A stretch of DNA of 64,000 bases. Origin: JAAFHB01 sp038236995. GTDB lineage: Bacteria > Bacteroidota > Bacteroidia > Bacteroidales > Prolixibacteraceae. Positions within the stretch are counted from its first letter, which is position 1. The number at the start of each line of letters is the position of its first letter. The translations under genes were made by a program, and so were the position numbers. The notes beneath the pieces were generated by a model, which saw nothing but the letters and a program-made list of their open reading frames with translations, was not told the DNA's origin and ran no database searches. The stretch covers positions 1 to 64,000 of the forward strand of contig JBBRZE010000002.1 of assembly GCA_038236995.1 (NCBI GenBank), in the 5' to 3' direction. Positions 45,268 to 55,079 of the stretch are shown piece after piece.

Positions 45268-46692
45268 TTACTTAATGACAAACGTATTGAATGAATCAGC
45301 CTTCAGCAGCGGGTTTATCGATATCTCACCAATTTTAAGGTTGATTTTTTTATCTGCCTTTTCATCATTCCGGACAATAACCACAATGCTCTTATCCGGA
45401 TTGACAAATGCGAGAATGTTCGCATTGGTACCATTGGTGTCCAGAAGCCTTGCTCCAGGCATCACAAAATGGCTCACATGTTTCAACAGGTAATACTCAA
45501 AATTATAGGTGTACGTTTTTTTCAATAAGTCAACACTTATGAGCGAATTCTGGCGCCAGCCCCATCGGCTGAAACCATCTTTGTCGAGCGATAAGTTCCA
45601 GTACATGTAAGCATTCGCGCCATTGTTGAGATAATGCTTCATCAGTGTCCATGCATAACTGCAATATTTCCAGTCGTTTTTTCCATCGCCACACTCCTGT
45701 TCAGATTGGTACAAAAGCATGTTTGGATATTTCTGATGCGCATCGGCAATTGCCTTCTTCCCTGCCCACTGAAAACCAATACCTTTAATGTATTTTCCCG
45801 CCAACGGATCCTTAATAATGGTATCCACGAGGGCGATATTCGGACGCTCCATGGTTCCAAACATTATATCCACTTTCTCCTTTTCCATCGAAGGGCCTAA
45901 ATAGGAACCAATAAATTTAGCCAAACCGGAAGAAGTCCAGGTACAGGACGGGAAAATCTGGCAGGAATTAAACTCATTCTGAGGCATTACCGCAGAGATA
46001 ATGATTCCCTGATCGCGGTATGCTTTTATAAACTTCGAGAAGTAAAGTGCATAAGCCTTGAAATATTCGTCCTTCTGAATAAATTGGTTGGTGCCTTCCT
46101 TGCCTTGTTTCGCATTTTCGAGGCCGTTTTGGAATTTCATATCCATAGCTACGTTTGTGCTGGCACAGGCATAATGTTTGTTCCATTTCATCCACGAAGG
46201 TGGGCTCCACGGAGATGCCCAGATTTTTAACGTCGGATTGTATTGTTTGGCATTTTTGATAAACGGCACAAGTGTTTGTAAATCATTTGCAATGCTGAAA
46301 TTATTCATCTCAAAATCGCCTTCCGTTTCGTCATACGAATACCAGTCGCGGGCAAAATCGTTGGCACCAACGGGCATTCGGCAAATTGTAAAATTACCCC
46401 CAACTCCAGGAGCAAACAATTCTTTCAGTATAGATTCGCGGTCAGCATTACCCAATGAATTTAGCGATGTCCATCCCAGTTCATTAAAACATGCGCCAAA
46501 ACCTTCAATGGATTGCAAGGGTTTGTCTGAAAGAATTTCTACATCCGGTTTACCCAAAACAGGTCCGGCGTTTAAACCTTTTTGAGCCTCCCATTGAGAT
46601 AATTCAGTGGTAGAGATCCATTCAACCTTTTTTTGTGCACTCAGTGAAAAGGCCATTATGCCAATCACCAGAGACATGAATGTCTTTTTCAT
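45268..46692 (-). CDS. Exported GH30 beta-glycosidase
   Basis: A 474-residue protein with a signal peptide (to SLSAQ, about residue 20). IEGFGACFNELGWTSL, WASPWSPPSWMKWN, VMPQNEFNSC (acid/base Glu240) and LLYQSEQECG (nucleophile near Glu331) match GH30. Length and block spacing fit the subfamilies with beta-glucosidase, beta-1,6-glucanase or glucosylceramidase activity. It is the middle gene of the SGNH-GH30-GH operon. Fungal wall beta-1,6-glucan would be a fitting substrate given the nearby mannan enzymes; that is inference. Confidence 0.88.
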   Translation of the reverse strand: MKKTFMSLVIGIMAFSLSAQKKVEWISTTELSQWEAQKGLNAGPVLGKPDVEILSDKPLQSIEGFGACFNELGWTSLNSLGNADRESILKELFAPGVGGNFTICRMPVGANDFARDWYSYDETEGDFEMNNFSIANDLQTLVPFIKNAKQYNPTLKIWASPWSPPSWMKWNKHYACASTNVAMDMKFQNGLENAKQGKEGTNQFIQKDEYFKAYALYFSKFIKAYRDQGIIISAVMPQNEFNSCQIFPSCTWTSSGLAKFIGSYLGPSMEKEKVDIMFGTMERPNIALVDTIIKDPLAGKYIKGIGFQWAGKKAIADAHQKYPNMLLYQSEQECGDGKNDWKYCSYAWTLMKHYLNNGANAYMYWNLSLDKDGFSRWGWRQNSLISVDLLKKTYTYNFEYYLLKHVSHFVMPGARLLDTNGTNANILAFVNPDKSIVVIVRNDEKADKKINLKIGEISINPLLKADSFNTFVIK

Positions 46693-46798
46693 ATGTCTAT
46701 AACTTGTTTTTTAATCCCGAACGTTCGGGATATGGAACTCGCCAACTAGTCATCATCTTGTGTGAGTAAGTTATACTTTGTGGCTCGTTTCATCTGCT

Positions 46799-47635
46799 CT
46801 ATTTAGGACTAACTGGCTTCGTTTGAGTGGCCGGAGCTTTTTGAACGACTGGTTTCTTTTGAATTACCGGGGATTTTTTAACTGCCGGCTTCTTATGAGT
46901 TACCGTTTTATGAGCAACCGTCTTTTTTGCAGTAGCAACCGGTTTATTTATATTGAAAGCCTTTTCAATTGCTTTCTCAGTAAGTGGTTCCATTACATCG
47001 TATCCGGCTTCATTTGGATGAACGCCATCTTTTGAATAGGCTGCCTTCATACCATTTCGCTCGTCTACCATCGCTGAAAAGAAGTCAAGGTAAATGATGT
47101 CACTTTTTGATGCATAACTCTTTATCAACTTATTAAGTTCTATAATCTTCTCTGCCGGTTTAAGTCCAGTTTTCCATGGATAATCATAAACAGGAAGAAC
47201 AGAGCAAAGAATGACCTTAATATCATTGGCTTTTGCCAGTTGAGCCATCGAAATGATATTGTCCTCGATCATTTCGAGTGTCGACGGGCCCGAATTTCCG
47301 GCAATATCATTGGTGCCAGCTAAAATAATAACTACTCTGGGTTTAAGTTTGATCACATCGGCTCTAAACCTAAGCAGCATTTGAGGGGTAGTTTGCCCGC
47401 TTATCCCGCGATTTATATAAAATTTACCGGCGAAAAATTCCGGATGCATATTAATCCAACCTTCGGTAATTGAGTTTCCCATAAATACAACCCGCTTTTC
47501 GCCCGGAGTCGGCAACACCTGGTTGGCATTTTCAGCTTTAAAACGGTTTAGATTTGCCCAGTCCTGACCAAACGAAACCTGCACTGCAAACATTGATAAT
47601 AAAAGCATTACGAATGTCAATTTCGATTTATTCAT
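46799..47635 (-). CDS. Exported SGNH/GDSL esterase with Lys/Pro-rich tail
   Basis: 278 residues from the ATG at 47635, where the signal peptide (to SFGQ) begins; the frame is open 25 codons further. The SGNH blocks are all seen: GNSITEGW (Ser), ISGQTT (Gly), LAGTNDIAG (Asn), and DGVHPNEAGY (Asp and His). These enzymes deacylate sugars or wall polymers. After about residue 225 the protein becomes a repetitive Lys/Pro/Val/Ala/Thr tail. It leads the GH30 operon, so it probably removes acetyl groups from the same glycan. Confidence 0.85.
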   Translation of the reverse strand: MNKSKLTFVMLLLSMFAVQVSFGQDWANLNRFKAENANQVLPTPGEKRVVFMGNSITEGWINMHPEFFAGKFYINRGISGQTTPQMLLRFRADVIKLKPRVVIILAGTNDIAGNSGPSTLEMIEDNIISMAQLAKANDIKVILCSVLPVYDYPWKTGLKPAEKIIELNKLIKSYASKSDIIYLDFFSAMVDERNGMKAAYSKDGVHPNEAGYDVMEPLTEKAIEKAFNINKPVATAKKTVAHKTVTHKKPAVKKSPVIQKKPVVQKAPATQTKPVSPK

Positions 47636-47836
47636 TGTTCTGTTATAATTTGTTTTTTTATTCTCGTGAAAATACCGTTTTAACTTGATATCAGCCTGGA
47701 AAATTAACATTAATTGCCGGTGAATATGAATCGGGTAAATCCATTAAATACAATCATGGATAAAAAAGCGAACTGCGAGTTCTCCCGAAGAATCGGAAAA
47801 GGCTATCCGGCATTAAAAAAACTAATAAAAATGGTT

Positions 47837-47844
47837 TAAATTTG
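47837..47844 (+). promoter_or_regulatory. Bacteroidota -7 promoter element
   Basis: TAAATTTG fits TAnnTTTG about 90 bp upstream of the Tat protein gene that opens the mannosidase series. No clear -33 element is seen. Confidence 0.4.
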
Positions 47845-47935
47845 TATTGATTGAAACCCTGACAAACGTTAGAGACAAAATGATTTCATACCCCTCCAAT
47901 CCGATTTAATTAAATCTGATAATTTGCATAAAAAA

Positions 47936-49375
47936 ATGAAACGACGCAATTTCATTCAAACTACCGCTATAACTGGTGCAGGTCTGATCGGATCATGCCA
48001 ATTTTCATCTGCGAATGCAATGAACTTATTTGACAACAAGAAATCCAGTTCCTTAATGGGAGGTCGGTTTGTGACACTGTGCATTATGATTCGGACAACA
48101 CCCTGGGAAGTCTCGCGGGATGTTAAATTAATACAGCAGGACGAGTCTGCATTTCACACATTAAAAGTAGTTCGGGATCTGCGTGAAGCATTTGCGCAGA
48201 ACAATCCGGAGGGTCGTCTGACGTGGGGATTCACCCTTAATGCGTTGGAAGATAAAAGACCTAATTACCAGGATATCAGAAAATACGTTGTTGATTGTCA
48301 GAAACAATATGGTGATGAGGTTACCTATTTCCCCGGCTACTTTCCGGCCTTATACCTTCCACGCGAACGCGTAAACCGCGAAATAAGTGAGGCCATTCAG
48401 AATATTTCTGAACTTGTTGGCGGAGGTTACCGACCAAAATCGATCATTGGTGGTTTCCTTTCTGCTGATAACATGCGTTATCTTTGCGAAAAAGAAGATA
48501 TCCATGTTGCTCATGGCGTAATCTGGAGTCAACATGCTGTGGACGGTGGTGGAGCCGACGGTTCACCTTCCTATCCGTATTATCCGTCAAAAGAACATTT
48601 TTGTAAACCGGCACAAAATAAAAGCGACTTTATCGACTGCGTCAATCTTGATGGCTGGAGTGTTGACTTTCAATGCGCCAGAGTAAGTGGAGGCATTGAT
48701 GGTCCTACGCCGTTTAATAGCGCCTCAAGCCGTCGCGGAGTGGGCCCGATTGAAACTTATTGCGACTGGGGACTGGAGATTGGCCACCTCTCGGTGATGC
48801 ATACACAATCGCTTCATTTTGACCGCGGTTTCGAATTGAACGGATTCGGATGGATTCCCAATATCTGGGAGGCAGCACTGATAAAACATCCCGAAAGAAG
48901 AGACTGGGGGGAAACTTTTATCCTGACAGCACTAACCAAATGGGTTGGAGATACCCATAAACGGTGGCCGGATGTTCAGTTTATTACGTTTGGTGAATAC
49001 GGCGAACTCTGGCGCCAACATTATCAGGACAATAACAAGTGGAACTACCGTTTCGAAGAACGTGGTCTGGGCATTGGCAATTCATGGGGTGATGAAGATA
49101 TTCGTTGGTTCATGAACAAGAGTTTCCGACTGGCAATGTTACGTAACTGGCAACAAAAAACACCTGAAAAAGTAATCGATTTTACCCGGTACGATCTACC
49201 AGCCAGGGAGCCTGTTGACCCTAGTCCTGAAAAACCAATCAAGGACTGGAGTCTGATGAACAGGATCAACCAAAAAGGGTTACGTCCGCAGGATCAGCCC
49301 ATCTTGCTGAAAGATCTTAACAAAGAGGAGCAGGATTTAATTGCCAGGTATTATCCTGAATTGTTTAAATTATAA
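47936..49375 (+). CDS. Tat-exported protein of unknown function (possible DUF3863-type)
   Basis: 479 residues from the ATG at 47936; a TTG four codons earlier also opens the frame. KRRNFIQTTA gives a twin-arginine signal, and GLIGSC a possible lipobox. The domain reads ALYLPRERVNREISEAIQNI, YRPKSIIGGFLSADNMRYL and ITFGEYGELWRQ, suggesting a carbohydrate-active barrel like the GH57 or polysaccharide-deacetylase superfamily, and I believe it resembles DUF3863 proteins of gut Bacteroidetes. This match is from memory and uncertain. It precedes GH92 by 28 bp, so it probably shares its transcript. Confidence 0.6.
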   Translation: MKRRNFIQTTAITGAGLIGSCQFSSANAMNLFDNKKSSSLMGGRFVTLCIMIRTTPWEVSRDVKLIQQDESAFHTLKVVRDLREAFAQNNPEGRLTWGFTLNALEDKRPNYQDIRKYVVDCQKQYGDEVTYFPGYFPALYLPRERVNREISEAIQNISELVGGGYRPKSIIGGFLSADNMRYLCEKEDIHVAHGVIWSQHAVDGGGADGSPSYPYYPSKEHFCKPAQNKSDFIDCVNLDGWSVDFQCARVSGGIDGPTPFNSASSRRGVGPIETYCDWGLEIGHLSVMHTQSLHFDRGFELNGFGWIPNIWEAALIKHPERRDWGETFILTALTKWVGDTHKRWPDVQFITFGEYGELWRQHYQDNNKWNYRFEERGLGIGNSWGDEDIRWFMNKSFRLAMLRNWQQKTPEKVIDFTRYDLPAREPVDPSPEKPIKDWSLMNRINQKGLRPQDQPILLKDLNKEEQDLIARYYPELFKL

Positions 49376-49403
49376 CTTCCTACCTCTTTTTTCAAACAAC
49401 TGC

Positions 49404-52400
49404 ATGCATCAAACCTTCAAGAAATATTCGCTATTTATTCTTTGGCTGACATGCGCTTGTCTACATCTTCAAGCTCAAGATGAATCTGTTATAAAATTAG
49501 TGGATCCATTTATCGGAACTACGAAGACAAAAATAAACAGTAAATGGGGCGGTGAGGGAGGAACCTACCCCGGAGCAGTTGCGCCTTTCGGTTTTGTACA
49601 GCTAACACCCGAAACAAGTATCAAGGAACCAAAAGGCTACGATTTCCGCGACAGCACAATTTTCTGGTTTAGCTGTGTCAATCATATGAGTGGATATCCA
49701 AATGGCTCAGCTGGAAGAATTAAAGTAATGCCTGTATTGGAAGGTCGGAATATCCAAACCGGAAATTACAATCGCACTTTCTCACACAAGGATGAAAAAG
49801 CAGAAGCGGGATATTACAGTGTGCAATTCGGAGATAACGGAACGATTGTGGAAGTCACTGCCTCAGCGCATACCGGGGTGTTTCGTTTTACGTTCCCGCC
49901 CAAAATCAAACCAAAGATATTCCTGGGAAACCTGGGAGAAATTGAAGCAGCCGGAAAGCGAATAATAAAAGGTACAAGGCTCAATACAATTATTTCAGTT
50001 AATGCAGACATCATTAATAAAGAAGATATTAACGGAGATTGTGTACTGACTTTTCCTGCATCAAGCCAAGGAAAAAATATATTAATTCTGAAAATTGGGG
50101 TATCCCAGGTAGATTTTAACAGCACCCAAATCAACCTTCAGACAGAAGCTGACAACTGGGATTTTGATCAGTTTAAAGAGACCAATCAGCAAAAATGGAC
50201 CGATGCCTTATCAGTCATTGAGATTGAAGATACTTCAACAGTTAATAAGACCATCTTTTACACCGCATTATACCATTCAATGCTAATCCCCTGGATTATT
50301 TCAGATGTTGATGGAATGTACAAAGGAGCTGATGGAAAGATCAATAAAACGAAAGGAAAAAATCAGTATGGAGCCTTTTCACCTTGGGATACTTTCCGCT
50401 CGCTTCACCCATTGATATGTCTTGTTGTACCTGACCGGCAAAACGACATGATCCTTTCGATGCTCGATCATTTTGAACAAACCGGGAAGCTGCCTAAAGG
50501 GCCAATGACCGGGAACCACATCATTCCCATCATCGTTGACTCCTATCTGAAAGGGATCCGTGGTTTCGACTGCACGCTGGCATACAAAGCGATGAAGGAA
50601 TGTTTGGAGTCACCTTCTGAGGATTTTTCAGCTTACAAAGAATTCGGATATGTCCCCTCTTCCTATCCAGAATCAGTGACGCAGACAGTAGAATTTGCTT
50701 ACAACGACTGGGCTTTGGCACAATTTGCCGGCGAGGTAATGAAGGATCAAACCGAGTATGAAAAATTAATAAAGAGAAGCTTCAATTATCGGAACCTGTT
50801 CCACCCCGAAACGCTGTCCCTACTGCCTCGCATGGATGATAAATTCAATTTGAAACCAGGTAATATTGGGTATAAAGAGGGCGACCAATGGAGTTATTCG
50901 ATGTTTATACCACACAATACCAGGGACCTGATTAACCTGATGGGAGGCGATAACGAATTTACAGCTCATCTTGATTCGGCATTGGCAAAAGAGTACATTG
51001 TATTTGACAATGAACCGGTTTTGCATGTTCCTTATCTTTTCAATTATGCTCACCATCCTGACCAATCACAAAAATGGGTAAGGACGTTGATGAATACGCA
51101 TTATTCCGCAACTCCCGATGGTTTGCCGGGAAATGATGATCTGGGTTCAATGTCGAGCTGGTACGTTTTTAGTGCTCTTGGGGTTTTTCCAACTTGTCCC
51201 GGAAGACCACTCTACGATATCGGTTCTCCCATTTTTAAAAAGGTCACGCTTCATCTTCAGAACGGGAAGAAACTGATCATCAACTCCGTGAATAATTCAA
51301 ATGAAAACTATTTCGTCAAAAATATATCATTGAATGGTTTAGCATACAAAAAGTCGTGGATTTCTCATTCGACCCTTTTGGAAGGTGGTGAACTTACTTT
51401 CACGATGGATAAGTTTCCCGCAATTGCCGATTCAACTGATTCTTTATTTGTTGCACTTTCAGAAACTACGAAATCTTCCGATTTTCTGATTTCTGATGCA
51501 CATTCATCGCGAAGTCAGGTCGCGCCTGACCAGCCATTTTTCGTCAGATTCAACGTAAATAACAAAGGGGGACGGGGAACAAAGTTGATCCGGCTATACA
51601 TCGACGGGAAAGAAGCCATCCGTAAAAATTTGCTGATTGATGAAAACTCAACTGAAAACGATTCTATTGAATGTCGCCTTTATCCGGTTGGAAAAAGGTC
51701 TGTCCGTATTGATAAGTTGAATGAATTGGAGATTGAAGTCGTTCCTCCGGTTAAGAGACGAATATCTGATATTGAAATAACAGAACTAAAAAGCAGGGAT
51801 GTATATAAGAAGGATAAGCCCCTCAATTTTTCATACATTCTTCAGAACAAGGGTGGATTCAGGGAAACTACTACCATTTCAGTTTTAACCGATGATAGCG
51901 TTTATCAAAAAGAAGTTATAACTGTATCTCCGGGCGAAACCAAACAAATTAATTCGCAGGTAGTTTTTACGAGTGCCGGAATACACAAATTAAGTGTCGG
52001 CTCCAAAATGAAACGAATTAAAATATATTCGGATAATATTGATTCAAGAGTTATTGATTTCAATGCAACTGAAAGCCAGGATAATCTGGAAGAGAAGATT
52101 ACAGTGATGGCCTGGGTGAAGCCGACCGGACAAAACAAAGGGCTGACAGATATCATATCGAAAGGAGATTTTATTGTCATGCAGGCCGAAAATAAATCAC
52201 TCTCTTTTTTTGCAGGTGGCTGGGGAAGAGGAATCTGCACGGTTGATCTTCCTGAAAACTGGGTAAATAACTGGCATCATCTTGCCGGGGTGAGTGATGG
52301 GTACCTACTGAAAATATTTATTGACGGGGTCGAATCAGGCAAACTGATGATCAACACACCGGTCAACCTCTCCACCCCAACCAAATGGATGACAGGCCAA

Positions 52401-52541
52401 AATGAAGAATTTCCAGGACAGCGGATTTTTAATGGAATGATTGATCATTTTAAGATCTTTGTAGAACCGTTGAATGGTTCGGAAATAAAAAAGGAAATGA
52501 TGAATGGTCGTCCAGAAACTGAAGATAAAAAACACAAATAG
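49404..52541 (+). CDS. Exported GH92 alpha-mannosidase with C-terminal CARDB- and LamG-like domains
   Basis: 1,045 residues from the ATG at 49404, where a signal peptide (to LHLQAQ) starts. GH92 blocks run from VDPFIGTTKT and GGEGGTYPGAVAPFG to HMSGYPNGSAG, PWDTFRSLHPL, GPMTGNHIIPIIVDSYLKG, EGDQWSYSMF and GNDDLGSMSSWYVFSALG. GH92 enzymes are calcium-dependent inverting exo-alpha-mannosidases. After about residue 685 come CARDB-like beta domains (FFVRFNVNNKGGRGTKLIRL and LNFSYILQNKGGFRE), then a LamG/concanavalin-like domain (MAWVKPTGQN to DHFKIFVEPLNG). This tail is unusual for GH92 and probably binds sugar. It abuts the next gene by 1 bp. Confidence 0.9.
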   Translation: MHQTFKKYSLFILWLTCACLHLQAQDESVIKLVDPFIGTTKTKINSKWGGEGGTYPGAVAPFGFVQLTPETSIKEPKGYDFRDSTIFWFSCVNHMSGYPNGSAGRIKVMPVLEGRNIQTGNYNRTFSHKDEKAEAGYYSVQFGDNGTIVEVTASAHTGVFRFTFPPKIKPKIFLGNLGEIEAAGKRIIKGTRLNTIISVNADIINKEDINGDCVLTFPASSQGKNILILKIGVSQVDFNSTQINLQTEADNWDFDQFKETNQQKWTDALSVIEIEDTSTVNKTIFYTALYHSMLIPWIISDVDGMYKGADGKINKTKGKNQYGAFSPWDTFRSLHPLICLVVPDRQNDMILSMLDHFEQTGKLPKGPMTGNHIIPIIVDSYLKGIRGFDCTLAYKAMKECLESPSEDFSAYKEFGYVPSSYPESVTQTVEFAYNDWALAQFAGEVMKDQTEYEKLIKRSFNYRNLFHPETLSLLPRMDDKFNLKPGNIGYKEGDQWSYSMFIPHNTRDLINLMGGDNEFTAHLDSALAKEYIVFDNEPVLHVPYLFNYAHHPDQSQKWVRTLMNTHYSATPDGLPGNDDLGSMSSWYVFSALGVFPTCPGRPLYDIGSPIFKKVTLHLQNGKKLIINSVNNSNENYFVKNISLNGLAYKKSWISHSTLLEGGELTFTMDKFPAIADSTDSLFVALSETTKSSDFLISDAHSSRSQVAPDQPFFVRFNVNNKGGRGTKLIRLYIDGKEAIRKNLLIDENSTENDSIECRLYPVGKRSVRIDKLNELEIEVVPPVKRRISDIEITELKSRDVYKKDKPLNFSYILQNKGGFRETTTISVLTDDSVYQKEVITVSPGETKQINSQVVFTSAGIHKLSVGSKMKRIKIYSDNIDSRVIDFNATESQDNLEEKITVMAWVKPTGQNKGLTDIISKGDFIVMQAENKSLSFFAGGWGRGICTVDLPENWVNNWHHLAGVSDGYLLKIFIDGVESGKLMINTPVNLSTPTKWMTGQNEEFPGQRIFNGMIDHFKIFVEPLNGSEIKKEMMNGRPETEDKKHK

Positions 52542-52542
52542 T

Positions 52543-53331
52543 ATGAAAAACAACATGAAAAAATTATTATCTGCAATTCTACTGTTCTTTAGTATCACTG
52601 TCTCAATACAAGCTCAGTATACGACACTGAATGCTCATTCGCACAACGATTACGAGCAGCAAACTCCTTTTATTTTGGCATATAATGCTCATTTTGGTTC
52701 CATCGAAGCAGATATCTGGGCGGTGAACGGCGATTTGTTTGTGGCTCACAACAAATCGGATATCAAAGCTGAGAAATCGTTAGATTCGCTTTATATACAG
52801 CCAATTGTACGCTTATTCAGAAAAAATAGCGGGAAAGCCTGGAACGACCACTCTTCGACTTTTCAGTTAATGATTGATTTAAAAACTGCGTTCGAGCCGA
52901 CGCTTTCTCTTCTGGTAGAAAAGCTCAAAAAATATCCTGACGTTTTTGATTCAAATCAGAACAACAATGCCATCCGCGTCGTCATTACCGGTAATAGACC
53001 TGATCCATCCGGTTTCAGCAAATATCCACTGTTTATCTGGTTTGACGGAAATGTAACCCTAAAATATAATGATCAGCAATTGAAAAGAATTGCACTTTAC
53101 AGCGAAAACCTGGCAAATTTCACCACATGGAAAGGGAAAGAAGCGATTCAGGAAAAAGAGGAGATACGATTAAAGCAAATCATTGATTCTGTGCATGGTT
53201 TAAACAAAAAAATAAGATTCTGGAATGCGCCTGATGATGCCTTTGCATGGAAAACACTGATGAATCTGAAAGTTGACTACATCAATACAGATCATATCCA
53301 GGAACTTTCGACCTGGTTACAAAACAAATAA
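52543..53331 (+). CDS. Exported PI-PLC/glycerophosphodiester phosphodiesterase-like TIM barrel
   Basis: 262 residues from the ATG at 52543; Met at 52555 is an alternative. A signal peptide (to SIQAQ) is present. LNAHSHNDYEQQTPF holds the first catalytic His, SIEADIWAVNGDLFVAH the Glu-x-Asp metal block and second His, and LMIDLKTAFEP a further acidic strand. This is the shared PI-PLC/GDPD phosphodiesterase fold. It probably opens phosphodiester bonds of glycerol- or inositol-phosphate glycans outside the cytoplasm. Placed directly after GH92 and before a GH63-like gene, it points to a phosphorylated mannose glycan. Confidence 0.75.
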   Translation: MKNNMKKLLSAILLFFSITVSIQAQYTTLNAHSHNDYEQQTPFILAYNAHFGSIEADIWAVNGDLFVAHNKSDIKAEKSLDSLYIQPIVRLFRKNSGKAWNDHSSTFQLMIDLKTAFEPTLSLLVEKLKKYPDVFDSNQNNNAIRVVITGNRPDPSGFSKYPLFIWFDGNVTLKYNDQQLKRIALYSENLANFTTWKGKEAIQEKEEIRLKQIIDSVHGLNKKIRFWNAPDDAFAWKTLMNLKVDYINTDHIQELSTWLQNK

Positions 53332-53342
53332 AGACATATAAC

Positions 53343-54977
53343 ATGAGTTCAAGACGTGATTTTTTCCTGAAAACCGCGATGATTGCAGGAGCAACTGCAT
53401 TCCCAGGGATAAAAGTTCTGGCTGATGATCCGGTTCAGACAACCGCAACGACCACGGGTAAATTGCCTTTCAAAAATACCTATGTGAAAAATGTGTTTGT
53501 AACTGAAAATGATTTCCGAAACGCTAAACCCAATATCACAGCTTCGCCTGGATTCGCAAAGGCGAAAGAGATTTTGCCGGTTCCATACTGGAAGGGAAAC
53601 GAAACGGCGATTGATATGTATTGGAAAACATGGGAGATCGCCTTTAAAAACATTAAAGATCCGGCTCCGGCATCCGGATTTATTACTTCCTATATCGATA
53701 CGGCTTACAATGGAAATATTTTTATGTGGGATTCGAATTTCATCACGCTCTTTGCACGATACGGTTCGCGGGCCTATCCTTTCCAGAAAACACTCGATAA
53801 TTTCTATGCCAAGCAACATCCCGATGGATTTATCTGCCGGGAAATTTGGGGAAATACTGGTGAAGATTGCTTCCACCGTTATGATCCAACGAGCACGGGA
53901 CCAAACCTGATTCCGTGGAGTGAAATGGAATATTTTCAACATTTTGGCGAATGGGAACGGGTTCATAAGATATTTCCGGTAATGGTTGCTTATTACCAGT
54001 GGCTCAAGCTGAACCGTACCTGGCAGGATGGCACCTACTGGTCGAGCGGCTGGGGAACCGGAATGGACAACATGCCAAGGGTTCCGAAAAACTACAATCC
54101 GATATTCTCACACGGACATATGACCTGGATTGATACCTGTCTGCAACAACTTTTCATCGGAAAATTACTTGTTGAATTTGGGTTTTATGTCGAGCGCTGG
54201 CAGGAGATTGAAGAAATCGAAGATGAAACAAAATCGCTGAAAAAACTGATAAGGGAGAAACTGTGGAATCCGAAAACCAACTTTTTCTACGACAAGTTTG
54301 CTGATGGCAGCCAGGGAACGCTGATGGGAATTGGCGCTTACTGGGCTTTGTGGACCGACATCCTGAATAAGGACGAACTAAAAGCTTTCACCGATCACCT
54401 GTTCGATTCGGCAACATTCTACCGGAAACACCCGATCCCATCAATTCCTGCCAATCACGAAAAATACCAGGCTGACGGAAGGTATTGGCAAGGCGGTGTT
54501 TGGGCACCAACAAACTATATGATTATCAAAGGACTTCAACGAAACGGACTCTATAAACAGGCTTTTGATCTGGCGCAAAAACATCACGAGCAGGTGGCAG
54601 AAGTCTTTAAAAAGACGAATACATTTTTTGAATATTATGCGCCAGAATCAGCTGATCCTGGGCTGCTTGCCCGTCCGGATTTCATTGGATGGACAGGACT
54701 TGTGCCTGTTTCAATACTTTTTGAATCGATCTTTGGCATCAATCCTAACTTTCTGAAAAAGACAATTGACTGGCATGTTAACCTGACGGATGAACACGGA
54801 ATCGACCGTTATCCGATCGGTCCCGATGGAATGCTTTCGCTGAAATGTGCTGCGCGGAGTTCAGTAAAACAACGCCCATCCATTGAAATTAACTCAAATA
54901 TTGAATTAAAATTGTTACTTAGCTGGGAAGGTGGGGCCGAAACGATCCAAATCAAACCGGGCCTCAATAAAACATAA
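53343..54977 (+). CDS. Tat-exported GH63/trehalase-like (alpha/alpha)6 glycosidase
   Basis: A 544-residue protein. SSRRDFFLKTA with a hydrophobic run is a Tat signal. The (alpha/alpha)6 barrel shows FMWDSNFITLFARYG, WSSGWGTGMDNMPR, YWQGGVWAPTNYM and NTFFEYYAPE, blocks of the GH63 / mannosylglycerate-hydrolase and trehalase superfamily; Asp in GMDNMPR and Glu in FFEYYAPE are the likely catalytic acids. It acts on alpha-linked glucose or mannose units. It begins 11 bp after the PI-PLC-like gene. Confidence 0.75.
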   Translation: MSSRRDFFLKTAMIAGATAFPGIKVLADDPVQTTATTTGKLPFKNTYVKNVFVTENDFRNAKPNITASPGFAKAKEILPVPYWKGNETAIDMYWKTWEIAFKNIKDPAPASGFITSYIDTAYNGNIFMWDSNFITLFARYGSRAYPFQKTLDNFYAKQHPDGFICREIWGNTGEDCFHRYDPTSTGPNLIPWSEMEYFQHFGEWERVHKIFPVMVAYYQWLKLNRTWQDGTYWSSGWGTGMDNMPRVPKNYNPIFSHGHMTWIDTCLQQLFIGKLLVEFGFYVERWQEIEEIEDETKSLKKLIREKLWNPKTNFFYDKFADGSQGTLMGIGAYWALWTDILNKDELKAFTDHLFDSATFYRKHPIPSIPANHEKYQADGRYWQGGVWAPTNYMIIKGLQRNGLYKQAFDLAQKHHEQVAEVFKKTNTFFEYYAPESADPGLLARPDFIGWTGLVPVSILFESIFGINPNFLKKTIDWHVNLTDEHGIDRYPIGPDGMLSLKCAARSSVKQRPSIEINSNIELKLLLSWEGGAETIQIKPGLNKT

Positions 54978-55079
54978 GCTTGAGAAATCAGCATTAACTT
55001 TACCTCAGTATGCGCCGCAAATTGTATTTTTGGATAGGTATTAAGTAAAAATAATTAAGATATCATTTAAAGCATTATT

